Source: Anisodus tanguticus (Eukaryota > Streptophyta > Magnoliopsida > Solanales > Solanaceae). From it: a stretch of 64,000 nucleotides of DNA. The position numbers and the translations under genes are program-made. Of the stretch, positions 1-11,600 are shown in pieces (position 1 is the stretch's first letter; each line of letters opens with the position of its first letter). Location: assembly GCA_034509755.1 (NCBI GenBank), contig CM067548.1, forward strand, positions 16,196,018 through 16,260,017, read 5' to 3'. The notes under the pieces are model-generated. The model saw nothing but the letters and a program-made list of their open reading frames with translations, ran no database searches and had not been told where the DNA came from.

Positions 1-245
1 AATCATCAAACCGGAGTGAAAACAACATCACTTAGGTCGAAATTACATTACCTGACTCGATATAGAAAGAAACCCATGAAATCTCGACTGGCATTACATC
101 ATTAAACTAGAGTGATGAGTGTATCACTTAGGCTAGAATTACATCACCTTACTCGATATAGAATGAAAACCATGACCATCTCGACCGGCTAATCATCATT
201 AAACTTGAGTCATGACCGTATCACTTAGGCTAGAATTACATCACC
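1..245 (-). repeat. Inverted arm of the satellite (G, F, E units reversed)
   Basis: The first 245 bases are the reverse complement of the rest of the array. Read on the minus strand they give the 3' part of unit E (about 245-180, ending in GATGATTAGCC), a complete F (179-83, with the F marker GTAAGGTGATG) and most of G (82-1, with the G marker GGGTTTCTTTC and TTCGACCTAAG). Unit order E-F-G is the normal order of the main array, so the arm is an intact inverted piece rather than scrambled sequence. It continues off the left edge of the window, so its total length is unknown. Confidence 0.95.
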
Positions 246-270
246 TATCACTCCAAATGAATGATGTAAT
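235..270. other. Head-to-head inversion junction of satellite arms
   Basis: The reversed E unit stops after GAATTACATCACC (about 245), and from 246 TATCACTCC begins the hinge and tail of a forward H unit. The breakpoint falls inside both monomers, not at a unit boundary. ATTACATCA at 235-243 is complementary to TGATGTAAT at 262-270, so a 9-bp stem with an 18-bp loop spans the breakpoint. Any inverted junction of this monomer will create similar stems because each copy has GATGTAAT twice, so the hairpin need not be the cause. It may be a true inversion or a fold-back/assembly error. Confidence 0.85.
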
Positions 271-1415
271 GCCACCGAGATGGTCATGGTTTTCATTCTA
301 TATCGTAGTCGTGTGATGTAATTCTAGCCTAAGTGATACAATCATAACTCTAGTTTAATGATGTAATGTCACCGAGATTTCATGGTTTTCATTCTATATC
401 GAGTCGTGTAATGTAATTTCAACCTAAGTGATGCAATTGTCACTCCGCTTAATAATGTAATGCAAGCCGAGGTGGTCATGGATTTCATTCTATATCGAGT
501 TAGGTGATGTAACTCCGCCCAAGTGTTGCAAATATCACTCCAGCTTGAATGATGTAATTCCACCAACATGCTCATGGTTTTCATTCAATATATAGTCGAG
601 ATGTAATTCTAGCCCAAGTGTTGTAGTCGTCACTCTAGTTGAATAATGTAATGCCACCGAGATGGTAATGGTTTTCATTCTATATCGAGTCGTGTGTGTA
701 ATTTCTAGCCTAAGTGATACATGTTTAATGATGATTAGCCAGCCGAGATGGTCATGGTTTTCATTCTATATCGAGTAAGGTGATGTAATTCTAGCCTAAG
801 TGATACACTCATCACTCTAGTTTAATGATGTAATGCCACCGAGATTTCATGGTTTTCATTCTATATCGAGTCGTGTAATGTAATTTCACCCTAAGTGATG
901 CAAATGTTTTCTCTCCGCTTATGATGTAATGCATTTGGATTTCATTCTATATCGAGTTAGGTGATGTAATTCGACCAAGTGATGTTGTTTCACTCCAGCT
1001 TAATGATGTAATGCAAGTCGAGATGGTCATGGATTTCATTCTATATCGAGTTAGGTGATGTAACTCCGCCCAAGTGCTACAAATCATCACTCCAGCTTGA
1101 ATGATGTAATGCCACCGAGATGGTCATGGTTTTCATTCTATATCGAGTCGTGTGATGTAATTCTAGCCTAAGTGATACAATCATAACTCTAGTTTAATGA
1201 TGTAATGTCACCGAGATTTCATGGTTTTCATTCTATATCGAGTCGTGTATGTAATTTCAACCTAAGTGATGCAATTGTCACTCCGCTTTAATAATGTAAT
1301 GCAAGCCGAGGTGGTCATGGATTTCATTCTATATCGAGTTAGGTGATGTAACTCCTACCAAGTGTTGCGCATCACTCCAGTTGAATGATGTAATACCAAA
1401 ATGTAATGCCACCGA

Positions 1416-2040
1416 GATGGTCATGGTTTTCATTCAATATATAGTCGTGTGATGTAATTCTAGCCTAAGTGATACATGTAAGTTTAATGATGATTAGCGT
1501 CACTCTAGTTTAAGAATGATGTAATGTTTAATGACCGATGAGATTTCATGGTTTTCATTCTATATCGAGTCGTGTAATGTAATTTCGACCTAAGTGATGT
1601 TGTTTTCACTCCAGCTTTAATGATGTAATGCAAGTCGAGGTGGTCATGGATTTCATTCTATATCGAGTTAGGTGATGTAACTCCGCCCAAGTGCTACAAA
1701 TATCATCACTCCAAATTGAATGATGTAATGCCACCGAGATGGTCATGGTTTTCATTCTATATCGAGTCGTGTGATGTAATTCTAGCCTAAGTGATACAAT
1801 CATAACTCTAGTTTAATGATGTAATGTCACCGAGATTTCATGGTTTTCATTCTATATCGAGTCGTGTAATGTAATTTCAACCTAAGTGATGTGGTCAATT
1901 GTCACTCCCCAAGTTTAATGATGTAATGCAAGCAAGTTTCGAGGTGGTCATGGATGTTTCATTCTATATCGAGTTAGGTGATGTAACTCCGCCCAAGTGT
2001 TGCAAATATCACTCCAAATGAATGATGTAATACCACCAAG
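1416..2040 (+). repeat. Irregular six-monomer copy with D/E/F hybrid
   Basis: The first unit (1416 to about 1540) carries the D marker CAATATATAG, then E-like GATGATTAGC and F/A-like CACTCTAGTTTAA text, so it is a compressed D/E/F hybrid. G2, H, A, B and an expanded C follow. C and the end of B contain short inserted words (GCAAGCAAGTTTCGAGG near 1927). Confidence 0.7.
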
Positions 2041-2610
2041 ATGCTCATGGTTTTCATTCAATATATAGTCGAGATGTAATTCTAGCCCAAGTGTTGTTGT
2101 CGTCACTACTCTAGTTTAATAATGTAATGCCACCGAGATTTCATGGTTTTCATTCTATATCGAGTCGTGTAATGTAATTTCGAGCCTAAGATGCATGTTT
2201 TCACTCCAGCTTAATGATGTAATGCAAGTCGAGGTGGTCATGGATTTCATTCTATATCGAGTTAGGTGATGTAACTCCGCCCAAGTGCTACAAATCATCC
2301 CAGCTATGTAATGCCACCGAGATGGTCATGGTTTTCATTCTATATAGAGTCGTGTAATGTAATTCTAGCCTAAGTGATACAATCATAACTCTAGTTTAAT
2401 GATGTAATGTCACCGAGATTTCATGGTTTTCATTCTATATCGAGTCGTGTAATGTAATTTCAACCTAAGTGATGCAAATGTCACTCCGCTTAATAATGTA
2501 ATGCAAGCCGAGGTGGTCATGCATTTCATTCTATATCGAGTTAGGTGATGTAACTCCGCCCAAGTGTTGCAAATATCACTCCAAATTGAATGATGTAATT
2601 CCACCAAAAC
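2041..2610 (+). repeat. Six-monomer copy D2-G2-H-A'-B-C
   Basis: D2 (TTGTTGTCG) is followed directly by a G2-like unit near 2130 rather than E*, then H, A' (TATATAGAGTC at about 2342), B, and C with CATGCATTTC near 2518. It is an alternative six-monomer form with the same linked A' and CATGCAT markers. Confidence 0.78.
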
Positions 2611-4899
2611 ATGCTCATGGTTTTCATTCAATATATAGTCGAGATGTAATTCTAGCCCAAGTGTTGTAGTCGTCACTCTAGTTGAATAATGTAATGCCAC
2701 CGAGATGGTAATGGTTTTCATTCTATATCGAGTCGTGTGTGATGTAATTCTAGCCTAAGTGATACAACATGACTCAAGTTTAATGATGATTAGCCCCGAG
2801 ATGGTCATGGTTTTCATTCTATATCGAGTAAGGTGATGTAATTCTAGCCTAAGTGATACACTCATCACTCTAGTTTAATGATGTAATGCCACGAGATTTC
2901 ATGGGTTTCTTTCTATATCGAGTCGTAATGTAATTTCGACCTAAGTGATGTTGTTTTCACTCCGCTTGATGATTTAATGCAAGTCGACGTGGTCATGGAT
3001 TTCATTCTATATCGAGTTAGGTGATGTAACTCCGCCCAAGTGCTACAAATATCACTCCAAATGAATGATGTAATGCCACCGAGATGGTCATGGTTTTCAT
3101 TCTATATCGTGTAAGGTGATGTAATTCTAGCCTAAGTGATACAATCATAACTCTAGTTTAATGATGTAATGTCACCGAGATTTCATGGTTTTCATTCTAT
3201 ATCGAGTCGTGTAATGTAATTTCAACCTAAGTGATGCAATTGTCACCCAGCTTAATAATGTAATGCAAGCCGAGGTGGTCATGTGATTTCATTCTATATC
3301 GAGTTAGGTGATGTAACTCCGCCCAAGTGTTGCAAATATCACTCCGCTTGAATGATGTAATACCACCAACATGCTCATGGTTTTCATTCAATATATAGTC
3401 GAGATGTAATTCTAGCCCAAGTGTTGTTGTCGTCACTCTAGTTGAATAATGTAATGCCACCGAGATGGTAATGGTTTTCATTCTATATCGAGTCTAGCCT
3501 AAGTGATACACAATTGACTCAAGTTTAATGATGATTAGCCAAGCCGAGATGGTCATGGTTTTCATTCTATATCGAGTAAGGTATGTAATTCTAGCCTAAG
3601 TGATACACTCATCACTCTAGTTTAATGATGTAATGCCACCGAGATTTCATGGGTTTTCTTTCTATATCGAGTCGTGTAATGTAATTTCACCTAAGTGATG
3701 TTGTTTTCACTCCAAGCTTGATGATGGTAATGCAAGTCGTGGTGGTCATGGATTTCATTCTATATCGAGTTAGGTGATGTAACTCCGCCCAAGTGCTACA
3801 AATATCACTCCAAATGAATGATGTAATGCCACCGAGATGGTCATGGTTTTCATTCTATATCGTCGTCGTGATGTAATTCTAGCCTAAGTGATACAATCAT
3901 AACTCTAGTTTAATGATGTAATGTCACCGAGATTTCATGGTTTTCATTCTATATCGAGTCGTGTAATGTAATTTCACCTAAGTGATGCAATTGTCACTCC
4001 GCTTAATAATGTAATGCAAGCCGAGGTGGTCATGCATTTCATTCTATATCGAGTTAGGTGATGTAACTCCGCCAAGTGTTGCAAATCACTCCAAATTGAA
4101 TGATGTAATTCCACCAACATGCTCATGGTTTTCATTCAATATATAGTCGAGATGTAATTCTAGCCCAAGTGTTGTAGTCGTCACTCTAGTTGAATAATGT
4201 AATGCCACCGAGATGGTAATGGTTTTCATTCTATATCGAGTCGTGATGTAATTCTAGCCTAAGTGATACAAATGGATTTCATTCATGACTCAAGTTTAAT
4301 GATGATTAGCCACCGAGATGATGTGGTCATGGTTTTCATTCTATATCGAGTAAGGTGATGTAATTCTAGCCTAAGTGATACACTCATCACTCTAGTTTAA
4401 TGATGTAATGCCACCGAGATTTCATGGGTTTCTTTCTATATCGAGTCGTGTAATGTAATTTCGACCTAAGTGATGTTGTTTTCACCCAGCTTGATGATTT
4501 AATGCAAGTCGACGTGGTCATGGATTTCATTCTATATCGAGTTAGGTGATGTAACTCCGGCCCAAGTGCTACGCACTATCACTCCAAATTGAATGATGTA
4601 ATGCCACCGAGATGGTCATGGTTTTCATTCTATATCGTGTAAGGTGATGTAATTCTAGCCTAAGTGATACAATCATAACTCTAGTTTAATGATGTAATGT
4701 CACCGAGATTTCATGGTTTTCATTCTATATCGAGTCGTGTAATGTAATTTCAACCTAAGTGATGCAATTGTCACTCCAGCTTAATAATGTAATGCAAGCC
4801 GAGGTGGTCATGTGATTTCATTTCTATATCGAGTTAGGTGATGTAACTCCGGCCCAAGTGATACACTCATCACTCCGCTTAATGATGTAATGCCACCAG

Positions 4900-5436
4900 A
4901 TGCTCATGGTTTTCATTCAATATATAGTCGTGAGATGTAATTCTAGCCCAAGTGTTGTTGTCGTCACTCTAGTTGAATAATGTAATGCCACCGAGATGGT
5001 AATGGTTTTCATTCTATATCGAGTCGTGATGTAATTCGAGCCTAAGTGATGCAAATATCACTCCGCTTGATGATGTAATGCAAGCCGAGGTGGTCATGGA
5101 TTTCATTCTATATCGAGTTAGGTGATGTAACTCCGCCCAAGTGCTACAAATATGCTGCATGACATCATCACTCCAGCTGAATGATGTAATGCCACCGAGA
5201 TGGTCATGGTTTTCATTCTATATCGAGTCGTGTATGTAATTTAGCCTAAGTGATACAATCATAACTCTAGTTTAATGATGTAATGTCACCGAGATTTCAT
5301 GGTTTTCATTCTATATCGAGTCGTGTAATGTAATTTCAACCTAAGTGATGCAACCTGTGATGTCACTCACTTTAATAATGTAATTTAGGTGATGTAACAT
5401 GGTTTTCATTCAAATGAATGATGTAATTCCACCAAC
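4900..5436 (+). repeat. Six-monomer copy with truncated C
   Basis: Order is D2, E*, H, A, B and a C reduced to a remnant: after CTTTAATAATGTAATT at about 5370 the text jumps through TTAGGTGATGTAACATGG to AAATGAATGATG. This explains the short 537-bp interval. The block follows an eight-monomer copy at 4119. Confidence 0.75.
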
Positions 5437-6559
5437 ATGCTCATGGTTTTCATTCAATATATAGTCGAGATGTAATTCTAGCCCAAGTGTTGTAGTCGTC
5501 ACTCTAGTTGAATAATGTAATGCCAAGCCGACCGAGATGGTATGGTTTTCATTCTATATCGAGTTAGGTGATGTAATTCTAGCCTAAGTGATACAAATAT
5601 CACTCAAGTTTAATGATGATTATACCACCGAGATGGTCATGGTTTTCATTCTATATCGAGTAAGGTGATGTAATTCTAGCCTAAGTGATACACTCATCAC
5701 TCTAGTTTAATGATGTAATGCCACCGAGATTTCATGGTTTTCATTCTATATCGAGTCGTCGTGTGTAATTTCGACCTAAGTGATGTTGTTTTCACTCCGC
5801 TTAATGATGTAATGCAAGTCGACGTGGTCATGGATTTCATTCTATATCGAGTTAGGTGATGTAACTCCGCCCAAGTGCTACAAATATCACTCCGCTTGAA
5901 TGATGTAATGCCACCGACCGAATGGTCATGGTTTTCATTCTATATCGTAAGTCGTGTAATGTAATTCTAGCCTAAGTGATACAATCATAACTCTAGTTTA
6001 ATGATGTAATGTCACCGAGATTTCATGGTTTTCATTCTATATCGAGTCGTGTAATGTAATTTCAACCTAAGTGATGCAATTGTCACTCCGCTTAATAATG
6101 TAATGCAAGCCGAGGTGGTCATGGATTTCATTCTATATCGAGTTAGGTGATGTAACTCCGCCCAAGTGTTGCAAATATCACTCCAGCTTGAATGATGTAA
6201 TTCCACCAACATGCTCATGGTTTTCATTCAATATATAGTCGTGAGATGTAATTCTAGCCCAAGTGTTGTAGTCGTCACTCTAGTTGAATAATGTAATGCC
6301 ACCGAGATGGTAATGGTTTTCATTCTATATCGAGTCGTGTGATGTAATTCTAGCCTAAGTGATACAAATACATGACTCAAGTTTAATGATGATTAGCCAA
6401 GCCGAGATGGTCATGGTTTTCATTCTATATCGAGTAAGGTGATGTAATTCTAGCCTAAGTGATACACTCATCACTCTAGTTTAATGATGTAATGCCACCG
6501 AGATTTCATGGTTTTCATTCTATATCGAGTCGTGTTTAATGTAATTTCGACCTAAGTGA

Positions 6560-6660
6560 TGTTGTTTTCATTCTATATCGATAATGTGTAATTCTACCCT
6601 AGAGATACACTCATGTTTTCATTCTATATGGTTTTCATTCTATATCGTCGTAATGTAATT
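6560..6660 (+). repeat. Scrambled satellite patch after G
   Basis: A G unit breaks off at GATGTTGTTTTCATT, and three abbreviated copies of the TTTTCATTCTATAT core occur within 100 bp (about 6565, 6616 and 6632), followed by a B-like unit. All text is satellite-derived. Confidence 0.75.
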
Positions 6661-7619
6661 TCAACCTAAGTGATGCAATGTCACTCCGCTTAATGATGTA
6701 ATGCAAGTCGAGGTGGTCATGGATTTCATTCTATATCGAGTTAGGTGATGTAACTCCGCCCAAGTGCTACAAATATCACTCCAAATGAATGATGTAATGC
6801 CACCGAGATGGTCATGGTTTTCATTCTATATCGTAGTCGTGTAATGTAATTCTAGCCTAAGTGATACAATCATAACTCTAGTTTAATGATGTAATGTCAC
6901 CGAGATTTCATGGTTTTCATTCTATATCGAGTCGTGTAATGTAATTTCAACCTAAGTGATGCAATGTCACTCCGCTTAATAATGTAATGCAAGCCGAGGT
7001 GGTCATGGATTTCATTCTATATCGAGTTAGGTGATGTAACTCCGCCCAAGTGTTGCAAATCATCACTCCAAATGAATGATGTAATTCCACCAACATGCTC
7101 ATGGTTTTCATTCAATATATAGTCGAGATGTAATTCTAGCCCAAGTGTTGTAGTGTCACTCTAGTTGAATAATGTAATGCCACCGAGAGATGGTAATGGT
7201 TTTCATTCTATATCGAGTCGTGTAATTCAAGATGTAATTCTAGCCTAAGTGATACAAATGCATATCGAGTTACTCAAGTTTAATGAATGATGTAATGCCA
7301 CCGAGATGGTCATGGTTTTCATTCTATATCGAGTAAGGTGATGTAATTCTAGCCTAAGTGATACACTCATCACTCTAGTTTAATGATGTAATGCCACCGA
7401 GATTTCATGGTTTTCTTTCTATATCGAGTCGTGTAATGTAATTTCGCCTAAGTGATGTTGTTTTCACTCCGCTTAATGATGTAATGCAAGTCGAGGTGGT
7501 CATGGATTTCATTCTATATCGAGTTAGGTGATGTAACTCCGCCCAAGTGCTACAAATATCACTCCAGCTTAATGATGTAATGCCACCGAGATGGTCATGG
7601 TTTTCATTCTATATCGAGT

Positions 7620-7740
7620 CAGGTGATGTAATTCTAGCCTAGTGATGTAACTCCCGAGATCACAATCCACTCTGAATGATGTAATGCCACCGAGATGGTC
7701 ATGGTTTTCATTCTATATCGAGTCATGGTAATATCGTAAT
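7620..7740 (+). repeat. Scrambled class-1 patch between H and A
   Basis: An H-like unit passes to a class-1 unit with GAGTCAGGTGATG that is interrupted by GTAACTCCCGAGATCACAATCC, and then to another class-1 unit with GAGTCATGGTAATATCG before the A hinge. It adds about one extra unit, which fits the 889-bp D interval. Confidence 0.7.
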
Positions 7741-8756
7741 TCTAGCCTAAGTGATACAATCATAACTCTAGTTTAATGATGTAATGTCACCGAGATTTCA
7801 TGGTTTTCATTCTATATCGAGTCGTGTAATGTAATTTCACCTAAGTGATGCAATTGTCACTCCGCTTAATAATGTAATGCAAGCCGAGGTGGTCATGGAT
7901 TTCATTCTATATCGAGTTAGGTGATGTAACTCCGCCCAAGTGTTGTTACCATCACTCCAAATGAATGATGTAATTCCACCAACATGCTCATGGTTTTCAT
8001 TCAATATATAGTCGAGAGATGTAATTCTAGCCCAAGTGTTGTAGTCGTCACTCTAGTTGAATAATGTAATGCCACCGAGATGGTAATGGTTTTCATTCTA
8101 TATCGAGTCGTGTGATGTAATTCTAGCCTAAGTGATACAAATACATGACTCAAGTTTAATGATGATTAGCCACCGAGATGGTCATGGTTTTCATTCTATA
8201 TCGAGTAAGGTGATGTAATTCTAGCCTAAGTGATACACTCATCACTCTAGTTTAATGATGTAATGCCACGAGATTTCATGGGTTTCTTTCTATATCGAGT
8301 CGTGTAATGTAATTTCGACCTAAGTGATGTTGTTTTCACTCCAGCTTGATGATTTAATGCAAGTCGACGTGGTCATGGATTTCATTCTATATCGAGTTAG
8401 GTGATGTAACTCCGCCCAAGTGCTACAAATATCATCCTCCAATTGAATGATGTAATGCCACCGAGATGGTCATGGTTTTCATCATTCTATATCGTGTAAG
8501 GTGATGTAATTCTAGCCTAAGTGATACAATCATAACTCTAGTTTAATGATGTAATGTCACCGAGATTTCATGGTTTTCATTCTATATCGAGTCGTGTAAT
8601 GTAATTTCAACCTAAGTGATGCAATTGTCACTCCAGCTTAATAATGTAATGCAAGCCGAGGTGGTCATGATTTCATTCTATATCGAGTTAGGTGATGTAA
8701 CTCCGGCCCAAGTGTTGCAAATATCATCACTCCAAAATGATGTAATACCACCAAAG

Positions 8757-9340
8757 ATGCTCATGGTTTTCATTCAATATATAGTCGAGATGTAATTCTA
8801 GCCCAAGTGTTGTTGTCGTCACTCTAGTTGAATAATGTAATGCCACCGAGATGGTAATGGTTTTCATTCTATATCGCGTCGTGTGATGTAATTCGAGCCT
8901 AAGTGATGCAATTTGTCAATGTCACCAATTTCACTTAATGATGTAATGCAAGCCGAGGTGGTCATGGATTTCATTCTATATCGAGTTAGGTGATGTAACT
9001 CCGCCCAAGTGCTACAAATATCACTCCAAATGAATGATGTAATGCCACCGAGATGGTCATGGTTTTCATTCTATATAGAGTCGTGTAATGTAATTCTAGC
9101 CTAAGTGATACAATCATAACTCTAGTTTAATGATGTAATGTCACCGAGATTTCATGGTTTTCATTCTATATCGAGTCGTGTAATGTAATTTCAACCTAAG
9201 TGATGCAATTGTCACTCCGCTTAATAATGTAATGCAAGCCGAGGTGGTCATGGATTTCATTCTATATCGAGTTAGGTGATGTAACTCCGCCCAAGTGTTG
9301 CAAATCATCACTCCAGCTTGAATGATGTAATTCCACCAAC
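8757..9340 (+). repeat. Six-monomer copy D2-E*-H-A'-B-C
   Basis: 584 bp; D2 preceded by ATACCACC, E* with TATATCGCGTCG and GTAATTCGAGCC, H with GTGCTAC, A' with TATATAGAGTC at about 9070, then ordinary B and C. It follows an eight-monomer copy starting at 7984 whose A is the A3 form. Confidence 0.85.
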
Positions 9341-9816
9341 ATGCTCATGGTTTTCATTCAATATATAGTCGAGATGTAATTCTAGCCCAAGTGTTGTAGT
9401 CGTCACTCTAGTTGAATAATGTAATGCCACCGAGATGGTAATGGTTTTCATTCTATATCGAGTCGTGTGATGTAATTCTAGCCTAAGTGATACAATACAT
9501 GACTCAAGTTTAATGATGATTAGCCAGCCGAGATGGTCATGGTTTTCATTCTATATCGTGTAAGGTGATGTAATTCTAGCCTAAGTGATACACTCATCAC
9601 TCTAGTTTAATGATGTAATGCCACCGAGATTTCATGGGTTTCTTTCTATATCGAGTCGTGTAATGTAATTTCGACCTAAGTGATGTTGTTTTCACTCTAG
9701 CTTGATGATTTAATGCAAGTCGACGTGGTCATGGATTTCATTCTATATCGAGTTAGGTGATGTAACTCCGCCTAAGTGATACAAATCACTCCAGCTTGAA
9801 TGATGTAATGCCACCG

Positions 9817-10033
9817 AGATTTCATGGTTTTCATTCTATATCGAGTGTGTGATGTAATTCAGCCTAAGTGATACATTTTCACTCTAGTTTAATGATGTAA
9901 TGTCAGCCGAGATTCATGGTTTTCATTCTATATCGAGTAATAGTGATGTAACTCCGCTTAAATGCTACATGGATCACTCCATATCGAATGATGTAATGCC
10001 ATCACTCCAGCTTGAATGATGTAATGCCAAATT
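9817..10033 (+). repeat. Two chimeric monomers between H and A
   Basis: A class-2-like head with a GTGTGATG and ATTTTCACTCTAG body is followed by a second unit reading GAGTAATAGTGATG and a partly duplicated tail (GCCATCACTCCAGC). Normal A resumes at about 10034. The extra material makes the D interval 977 bp, about ten units. Confidence 0.72.
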
Positions 10034-10769
10034 CGTCATGGTTTTCATTCTATATCGTGTCGGTGATGTAATTCTAGCCTAAGTGATACAATCATAACTC
10101 TAGTTTAATGATGTAATGTCACCGAGATTTCATGGTTTTCATTCTATATCGAGTCGTGTAATGTAATTTCAACCTAAGTGATGCAATTGTCACTCCGCTT
10201 AATAATGTAATGCAAGCCGAGGTGGTCATGGATTTCATTCTATATCGAGTTAGGTGATGTAACTCCGCCCAAGTGTTGCAAATATCACTCCAAATTGAAT
10301 GATGTAATTCCACCAACATGCTCATGGTTTTCATTCAATATATAGTCGAGATGTAATTCTAGCCCAAGTGTTGTTGTCGTCACTCTAGTTGAATAATGTA
10401 ATGCCACCGAGATGGTAATGGTTTTCATTCTATATCGAGTCGTGTGATGTAATTCTAGCCTAAGTGATGCAACATTGTCACTCAAGTTTAATGATGATTA
10501 GCCAGCCGAGATGGTCATGGTTTTCATTCTATATCGAGTAAGGTGATGTAATTCTAGCCTAAGTGATACACTCATCACTCTAGTTTAATGATGTAATGCC
10601 ACCGAGATTTCATGGTTTTCTTTCTATATCGAGTCGTGTAATGTAATTTCGACCTAAGTGATGTTGTTTTCACTCCAGCTTAATGATGTAATGCAAGTCG
10701 AGGTGGTCATGGATTTCATTCTATATCGAGTTAGGTGATGTAACTCCGGCCCAAGTGATGCATTGTCAC

Positions 10770-10960
10770 TCCAGCTTAATGATGTAATGCCACCATGGTC
10801 ATGGTTTTCATTCTATATCGAGTTAGGTGATGTAACTCCGAAGTGTACAAATATCACTCCAGTTTAATGATGTAATGCCACCGAGATGGTCATGGTTTTC
10901 ATTCTATATCGTAGTGATGTAATGTTAGCCTAAGTGATACATTCTATATCGAGTTCATAA
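10770..10960 (+). repeat. Scrambled patch between H and A
   Basis: Class-3 and class-1 fragments alternate, with a shortened GTAACTCCGAAGTGTAC and an A unit carrying an inserted ATTCTATATCGAGTT before its AACTCTAG hinge. Confidence 0.7.
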
Positions 10961-11540
10961 CTCTAGTTTAATGATGTAATGTCACCGAGATTTCATGGTT
11001 TTCATTCTATATCGAGTCGTGTAATGTAATTTCAACCTAAGTGATGCAATTGTCACTCCAGCTTAATAATGTAATGCAAGCCGAGGTGGTCATGCATGGT
11101 CATGATTTCATTCTATATCGAGTTAGGTGATGTAACTCCGGCCCAAGTGTTGCAAATATCACTCCAGCTGAATGATGTAATTCCACCAACATGCTCATGG
11201 TTTTCATTCAATATATAGTCGTGAGATGTAATTCTAGCCCAAGTGTTGTAGTCGTCACTCTAGTTGAATAATGTAATGCCACCGAGATGGTAATGGTTTT
11301 CATTCTATATCGAGTCGTGTGATGTAATTCTAGCCTAAGTGATACAAATATCACTCAAGTTTAATGATGATTAGCCACCGAGATGGTCATGGTTTTCATT
11401 CTATATCGAGTAAGGTGATGTAATTCTAGCCTAAGTGATACACTCATCACTCTAGTTTAATGATGTAATGCCACCGAGATTTCATGGGTTTCTTTCTATA
11501 TCGAGTCGTGTAATGTAATTTCGACCTAAGTGATGTTGTT

Positions 11541-11600
11541 TTTTCACTCCGCTTGATGATTTAATGCAAGTTTTCACTCCGTTTGATGATTTAATGCAAG
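11541..11600 (+). repeat. 30-bp tandem duplication inside a G unit
   Basis: TTTTCACTCC-GCTTGATGAT-TTAATGCAAG at 11541-11570 is repeated at 11571-11600 with one difference (GCTT to GTTT). It duplicates the hinge and tail of G and looks like a single slippage or unequal-exchange event within a monomer. Confidence 0.9.
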
